Part shown: positions 60,501-64,000 of the stretch, in pieces
How the letters are laid out: each line of letters opens with the position of its first letter
Numbering within the stretch: position 1 is the stretch's first letter
Source of the DNA: Paulownia fortunei
Taxonomy: Eukaryota > Streptophyta > Magnoliopsida > Lamiales > Paulowniaceae
Length of the DNA: 64,000 nt
Assembly (NCBI GenBank): GCA_019321725.1
Contig: CM033119.1
Coordinates: 16,132,694 to 16,196,693 of the forward strand
Direction of reading: 5' to 3'
Translations under genes and position numbers: made by a program
Notes under the pieces: generated by a model
The model's input: only the letters and a program-made list of their open reading frames with translations
The model's database searches: none
Told to the model about the DNA's origin: nothing

Positions 60501-61738
60501 AAAAACTTCAACTACTAATGCTAATTCTATGCAAAAAATGTTTTGAAATAGCACTGGGAACTTGCGAGAATATGGGTAAGGCCACAAAGATGTGACAGAT
60601 GCAAGAATGGATTGGAGTTGCCTTGTAAAATCTTATTGCGAGGCTCTCCACTGAGTTGAGAGATATTCCTGGGGAAGTTCTGTGGAAGACCCATGCATCT
60701 AAAAAGGCTCTTTCTTTACCTGTAAAAGTATCCTGAAAGGTGGTGAGAAGAAAGATGATTTATGTGAACCACTGTCTTTTTTGCTAAAAGAGCTGGAGAA
60801 ACCTATATCATTATTTATTACATACTTTATTGAGGCCTTGTGGGTTCATTGACTTGCTCTGATGGGTGTTTGAGTGATGCCTTGCACATTTTAAAGCTTT
60901 TTGCTGACTTGGAGTTTTGTATAGACAAAAATGGAAAACCTTGAGATAGCCCCATTTATGCATTGTGTGGATCATTTGCAGAGATAGAAAGGGTAATATG
61001 TGAATTTCTAGATTCATGTCTCTCAGTTGGCCAGCATGAAGAAGTAGGAAATGTGGCCGCCTTGTGTTGTTTTACCAGTTTTATTTGCTCTGAGCTTCTT
61101 TATCATTTCTAACATTGCAATCGGATAACATGCTCATCGGGTCTTACATAGTATATACTATATATTGCAGCCTTGAACAAATAAAACAAAATTCAAGATA
61201 TATGAGCGAATTTAGGAATGCTATATGCTGCTCACTTCTTGATTATAAAACTAATTGCACTCGTAACCAGCTCTCCAGGCAGCTTTTGTATGTTTTCTTG
61301 AAGTTCTCGTGCTGCAATTCTGAGCACTTTCAACCATGATTGCAGGCAAGAGCAATTTGAGCAATCTGCAGTAGGAAGAGCTGCAAAAGCACAGCTAGCT
61401 GCTGCTGCAAAACAAAATGCCAACACCAACAAAGGCGAACCAGTTCTTAAGGTTTATTCTCCTAATACTTATATCTTTTGCATTTCATGGTGGAGTTGCA
61501 TGGTATATTGAGCTTCTTTGTTATGATATTTTTTTCATGTGTCTATTTTTTTTCCTTTTTTATTGGTGAATTTAATGGTCCAAGTTGTAACTTTTTCTCC
61601 CTATTTTTTTCTTTGCATTTGGAGCTTGACATTTAGGGTTGAAAGCATGCACTTCAAAAACAATAATAGTATTCTGACAATGATCTTCAGATTGATCATT
61701 TTTGGTTCCTTGCGTAAATGCAGTGGCAGGTGGGATGA
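48442..61738 (+). CDS. SVIP-like small protein, three coding exons, 76 residues
   Basis: Joining 48442-48551, 61346-61451 and 61724-61738 gives an uninterrupted 76-residue frame. All introns are GT..AG: the donors are AAAAG|GTTTCA and CTTAAG|GTTTAT, and the acceptors are GATTGCAG|GCAAG and AAATGCAG|TGGCAG. The N-terminus [10 protein letters not shown] offers Gly2 for N-myristoylation and nearby cysteines for palmitoylation, suggesting a membrane-attached protein. Residues 27-37 read [11 protein letters not shown], an exact match to RX5AAX2R, the VCP-interacting motif known from animal SVIP and gp78. A highly charged helical body and the end GEPVLKWQVG follow, like SVIP's ending in 'LRW'. In animals SVIP binds VCP/p97 (plant CDC48) and inhibits ER-associated degradation. 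That role here is inference. I recall similar unnamed proteins in other plants. Intron 1 is 12.8 kb and holds retroelements. Confidence 0.85.
48552..49907 (+). other. Intron 1, part before the retroelement
   Basis: AT-rich intron sequence with TTTT tracts and no gene. A 108-codon open frame begins at 49620 and runs into the LTR, which argues against a real gene. Confidence 0.6.
49908..52590 (-). mobile_element. 3' LTR of the intronic Ty3/gypsy element
   Basis: On the plus strand it begins TGTAACACCCACTACTCAAC and ends GGGCTCGGGTATCA at 52590. On the element's own strand it therefore starts TGATACCC and ends TGTTACA. The polypurine tract directly borders 52590, fixing the start. The length is 2,683 bp, typical of long-LTR gypsy elements. 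The five bases outside 49908 are TGGAT. These are not found behind the other LTR (TAAGA follows 60179). Confidence 0.85.
52591..52601 (-). promoter_or_regulatory. Polypurine tract of the intronic gypsy element
   Basis: AAGGGAGGAAG on the minus strand directly precedes the LTR start TGATACCC. Confidence 0.8.
52814..53830 (-). pseudogene. Gypsy integrase with C-terminal region (broken)
   Basis: On the minus strand the zinc-binding part (53641-53826) reads [19 protein letters not shown] with [10 protein letters not shown], where the two His are those of the HHCC motif. The core, 53160-53573, begins [20 protein letters not shown] and keeps the Asp of VIVDRLT and that of [10 protein letters not shown]. 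Between GTQL and the later SYNY/VEFAYNN-like part, about 35 codons that normally carry the third catalytic residue (Glu) are missing, and the frame shifts. The C-terminal part, 52814-52996, has [20 protein letters not shown] and [12 protein letters not shown], wording of the Tekay/Del-type chromoviruses. I did not identify a chromodomain. Confidence 0.82.
53900..55249 (-). pseudogene. Gypsy reverse transcriptase and RNase H (broken)
   Basis: RT blocks are seen as [40 protein letters not shown] and [10 protein letters not shown] (about 54730-54890). In active gypsy RT the last is FIDDILVYS, so the second catalytic Asp is Gly here (codon at 54752-54754). The earlier RT part (about 54900-55240) is also recognisable but has stops. 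The linker and RNase H (54193-54735) read [34 protein letters not shown] and [20 protein letters not shown], which keep the active-site Asp and Glu. The element therefore has no functional polymerase. Confidence 0.85.
55250..55630 (-). pseudogene. Gypsy protease-region remnant
   Basis: A clean frame of 126 codons has [20 protein letters not shown] and CKEKTVTF, typical of the C-terminal half of gypsy aspartic protease, just before RT. The catalytic DSGA motif lies upstream in the broken sequence after the zinc knuckle and could not be placed as an intact motif. Confidence 0.75.
55690..57021 (-). pseudogene. Gypsy gag remnant with zinc knuckle
   Basis: On the minus strand the N-terminal part (56768-57021) contains [20 protein letters not shown], a typical start of gypsy gag. 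The central part (56199-56405) has the known [20 protein letters not shown] and [13 protein letters not shown] segments of the retrotransposon gag domain. Behind a charged RGR/DRLK-rich linker lies [11 protein letters not shown] (about 55880-55900), the last part of a CxxC-type zinc knuckle in which the final Cys is Phe. Stops and frame shifts separate the blocks. Confidence 0.78.
57022..57033 (-). other. Primer binding site (initiator Met tRNA type)
   Basis: The minus strand reads TGGTATTAGAGC, one change from TGGTATCAGAGC. It lies three bases inside the remaining 5' LTR end at 57037. Confidence 0.82.
57037..57077 (-). mobile_element. 41-bp stub of the 5' LTR
   Basis: TATAACACCCACTACTCAAC and the next 21 bases equal the beginning of the plus-strand LTR at 49908, with one change in the terminal TG. 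After AAGTATAATT (57068-57077) the normal LTR sequence stops and inverted LTR sequence starts. Confidence 0.85.
58132..58744 (-). pseudogene. Insertion carrying a PPR gene fragment
   Basis: LTR text is continuous across the insertion: GGAATAGGGCAT (ending 58131) and GATATT (from 58745) are adjacent in the other LTR. Read on the minus strand, 58530-58718 encodes [20 protein letters not shown], then [12 protein letters not shown] and [17 protein letters not shown]. These are two neighbouring pentatricopeptide repeats of the usual 35-residue pattern. Such repeats make organelle RNA-binding proteins. A stop follows (VK, 58530), then a shifted frame with [14 protein letters not shown] tandem duplication (58186-58248 and 58249-58315, both starting AAAAAAGGAACAGG) lies in the 3' part. 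No target duplication is clear, so the fragment may be filler DNA from break repair. Confidence 0.8.
58186..58315. repeat. Tandem duplication within the PPR insertion
   Basis: Two units of 63-67 bp start with AAAAAAGGAACAGG and end with AACACAAACATCATCA. The second has an 8-bp extra piece (TTTTTAGAG). Confidence 0.8.
60180..61345 (+). other. Intron 1, part behind the retroelement
   Basis: No intact gene. The peptide [13 protein letters not shown] (60430-60475) recalls the 'G..I.FW.D...G' box of plant LINE ORF2 ends, but too little surrounds it to call. The intron ends in a pyrimidine-poor but usable acceptor, GATTGCAG, at 61345. Confidence 0.5.
61346..61451 (+). CDS. SVIP-like gene, exon 2
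   Basis: One base completes Arg37. Thirty-five codons follow ([16 protein letters not shown], then LAAAAKQN, then GEPVLK). It is alanine-, glutamine- and lysine-rich and helical. This sequence is the natural continuation of exon 1 after 12.8 kb of intron. Confidence 0.85.
61724..61738 (+). CDS. SVIP-like gene, exon 3 coding part
   Basis: It encodes only Trp-Gln-Val-Gly and the stop TGA (61736-61738). The 15-bp coding exon would be missed by most predictors, but the acceptor and phase fit and the conserved-type ending (LKWQ.G) is completed by it. Confidence 0.78.
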   Translation, partial: WQVG

Positions 61739-61772
61739 GGTTACTGTCATTGCTAGAGTCCGATCGCACACT

Positions 61773-63855
61773 GTAAGTGTGCACATTTTTATTTTCATTT
61801 TTATTGTTGTACACTATCTTTTTGTGTGCGTGAGCTTTGATCATTGTTTTGATAATTTGGAAAATGAAGATAGAGCTGAACCCCTCTCAATTTGTAAAGT
61901 GCCATGATAGAAAGTTGAGCTACGAATGTATTATTCATGTCCCTTCTGTCATTTTCACTAGTCAAGAAGTGATACTATTTTTGAGGATCACATTCTTGTA
62001 GCATGATAGGACCTGAACCATGGTTGATGATATCACTAGAGCTAAATCATGGTCTTAAGGGCGTTTTTGCCTTGTATAATTGTTCTGAGCAAATCTAAAA
62101 ACTCATTTATTCACCCCTTAATCTGGTGAGTTGTTTTATTAAGTTGTATAATTTTGATTAAGAAAAGTCAATTATTTGGCTACTTTATTATTTGAGAAAT
62201 CAACTACAGATATGAAGAGAAAAAAGCAAATTTTTTCACCAAATGGTTTTTCGTACGGTTAAAATTGTGGAGAGAGATTCAAAAACTGCTCTCTTTACAA
62301 ATTGAATTTATGTCCAAAAAGCCATATTTCAAAATCTAAACCAGACAATGTTGCGCCAAAATTGATTAATGTTTAATTATTTTATAATGTATAATATTTC
62401 TAATTTTTAAACTACAAACTAAATCAAAGACCCTTTATTCTTGTTTGAAATCTTGATGTGCGGTGTAATGCAAACAAAGGAGCTTTGAAGCTGATTCCAT
62501 AAAAGAGAAGCTTGCTTGACATCAAAACTGTAGCAAGTTTGTATGTTATACCTATCAGAAATGGTACTTGGAGGAAATTTGTTGCCATTAAAAGTGGAAA
62601 CTGATGCTAATTAGTTGGTGGGGGCAGATAATCAGTGAAAGCATAATAGCCAGTTCTTTTAATGAATGCGCTTCATATTCATATCTTGAGACACATTTGT
62701 ATAATAAATTCTCCAGAAGGTGTGCGATTGTGAAAAACTTTTCTTCAATTTGGCAAAATTAAACAATTCTTTCTCGTTATAAGGTGTGTAACAAATATCA
62801 ATATATGTATCATAAAGATGTTCGTCTTGCTATGAAGGAGGGAACAGACCTCTATAAATTTTTGTAAGTAACAAGTTAAAACTCCATGCTTAACTTCAAT
62901 AAGAAGTCACTTAGTTCCTTTATAAAGGAGAGAAGGAAGGGGGAGTCAGGGAGCTCCAAGTGCTAGGCTATTACAGGCAATATTTTCCAATTAGATGGGT
63001 GAGGTGGAAGTTTCTGTTAGATGTAGGAGGATTGGCATAGAGTTGTATGGAAGTTTGTGATATAACGAAGATTTGTTTGGTTTGTCTTTTATTGTGTGGA
63101 TCATGACCACCTGGTTCAACAATGATCTGCACCATGACATGCTCTGCAAGCTATAATCTTCTTCAGTTATCTTCATATTGAGAAGTGATGGAAAAGGATT
63201 TGGTTACAAGCCATTTGATAATCAAGGGTTTTAATCCATTGAGATCAAATTACCAGTTCTATCTCCCTGGCCTTGTTTGCCAACAACTAAATACCAGTAG
63301 ATGGCAATATTTGGTTTCAAGTTCAAGCAGTAAGTGTAAAATGGGCACTTAAAATCTTCGAGTTCAATTATACAATGTTTAAAATGGGCGCATTTTATAT
63401 ACAAACTAAATCAAAGACGCCTGTAATTGGGCAGGTTTTATTAGAATCATTTTAAATTATATACAACTGAAAAGATAGTGTATGTTACTAATTCCTATCT
63501 GAAATGTAGTTGCTTTTGCTGGTTCCACGAGCTGTGACAATCAACCTACTGATTATCTGTTTCCGAGGAGTTGTTCTAGGTTTTAAATTCTTTGTTTTTT
63601 ATGTTTTTTATTTGGCAAAAGAGTGTAAGTTCCATTTCTGTTTTTTTCTTTTGCATGGTGAGGATGCCAAAGAGCAACTTGATGATGTGTTTTTATGTGA
63701 ATGTCGTCGGTGCTACTTATAATTTAACTCAGCACAAGTTCTTAAGCCTAATATGCCTCCATGTTGGATAGAATATTGGCTATTCACTGGATATATGTGA
63801 ATTCTGCAGTATACAACAGCTGGTTCTTGTGACACTGAATTTCTTGTTCCTGCAG
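61773..63855 (+). other. Candidate 3' UTR intron of the SVIP-like gene
   Basis: A strong donor, CACACT|GTAAGT, lies 34 nt behind the stop codon, and TTGTTCCTGCAG at 63844-63855 is a good acceptor. If used, the junction would sit less than 50 nt behind the stop, so it would not be expected to trigger nonsense-mediated decay. The stretch contains no coding region: open frames at 61539-61907 and 63510-63722 show no domain. The alternative is that the transcript ends within this AT-rich stretch. Confidence 0.4.
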
Positions 63856-64000
63856 ATTTATATACAACTGTGATCGGACCAGTCCATCTATCTATCTGGA
63901 GTAAGCGTCTTTAACTGATGATTCTCTGGATAAAGTCTCTGTATAAAGCTGAATAATTTGTCTTTGTTTTATGTTAAAACTGGTGTGCCATTTGTGTTAG
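63856..64000 (+). other. Possible last 3' UTR exon of the SVIP-like gene
   Basis: The sequence after the proposed acceptor has mixed composition and no open frame of note. No AATAAA signal is present before the window ends. Confidence 0.3.

Noticed and set aside
61232..61432. Minus-strand 66-codon open frame with Ala/Cys-rich start
   Set aside because: It is the antisense of exon 2 of the SVIP-like gene.
1..64000. CRISPR arrays, tRNA or rRNA genes, viral genomes
   Set aside because: No regular direct-repeat spacer array was seen. The only tRNA-like sequence is the SINE head. No rRNA-like block and no pararetrovirus or other virus coding region was recognised.

Overview
This looks like nuclear DNA of a eudicot plant. 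It is AT-rich and gene-poor, its genes are split by GT..AG introns, and most recognisable sequence is decayed transposable elements: Ty1/copia, Ty3/gypsy, hAT, PIF/Harbinger and a tRNA-derived SINE. The species cannot be named from the sequence. Two host genes are supported. A single-exon ZCF37-like gene lies at 5122-5919 (+). A small three-exon gene lies at 48442-61738 (+) and encodes a 76-residue protein resembling the small VCP/p97-interacting protein (SVIP), with an RX5AAX2R VCP-interacting motif.

Layout. 1-5 kb: AT-rich spacer with a copia pol scrap (1300-1545, -) and a 40-bp tandem repeat upstream of the ZCF37-like gene. 6-12 kb: spacer, a 1.1-kb AT-rich inverted-repeat element (8400-9515), several microsatellites and a 268-bp near-perfect palindrome (11695-11962). 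12.3-14.5 kb: copia solo LTR with 5-bp target duplication AATAG. 16.9-20.0 kb: gypsy solo LTR with duplication CTTTT. 20.5-20.8 kb: SINE. 21.6-23 kb: possible retroelement gag remnant. 25.6-29.1 kb: copia pol pseudogene plus the first 537 bp of its 3' LTR, which belongs to the same family as the copia solo LTR. 29.3-33.7 kb: decayed gypsy element (-). 34-37.8 kb: hAT transposase remnant. 38.7-44.6 kb: 3' half of a Sirevirus-type copia element with RT, RNase H, env-like ORF, polypurine tract, LTR and a PBS-like site. 45.1-46.5 kb: PIF/Harbinger transposase remnant and a GRF zinc-finger ORF.

The most unusual structure is intron 1 of the SVIP-like gene (48552-61345, 12.8 kb). It contains a gypsy chromovirus-like element read on the minus strand. 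One LTR (49908-52590) is in the expected orientation. The other (57078-60179) is inverted, so the intron carries 2.5-kb inverted arms separated by about 4.5 kb. The inverted LTR also holds a 613-bp insertion containing a pentatricopeptide-repeat (PPR) gene fragment. The host exons and all splice sites remain intact around it.

Functional picture. The two host genes are unrelated. The mobile elements all look inactive: each coding region checked has stops, frameshifts, lost catalytic or metal-binding residues, or missing ends. The element families, the start of the Sirevirus LTR and the two solo-LTR target duplications can be read directly. Lineage names are inferred from remembered protein motifs, not from a database search.
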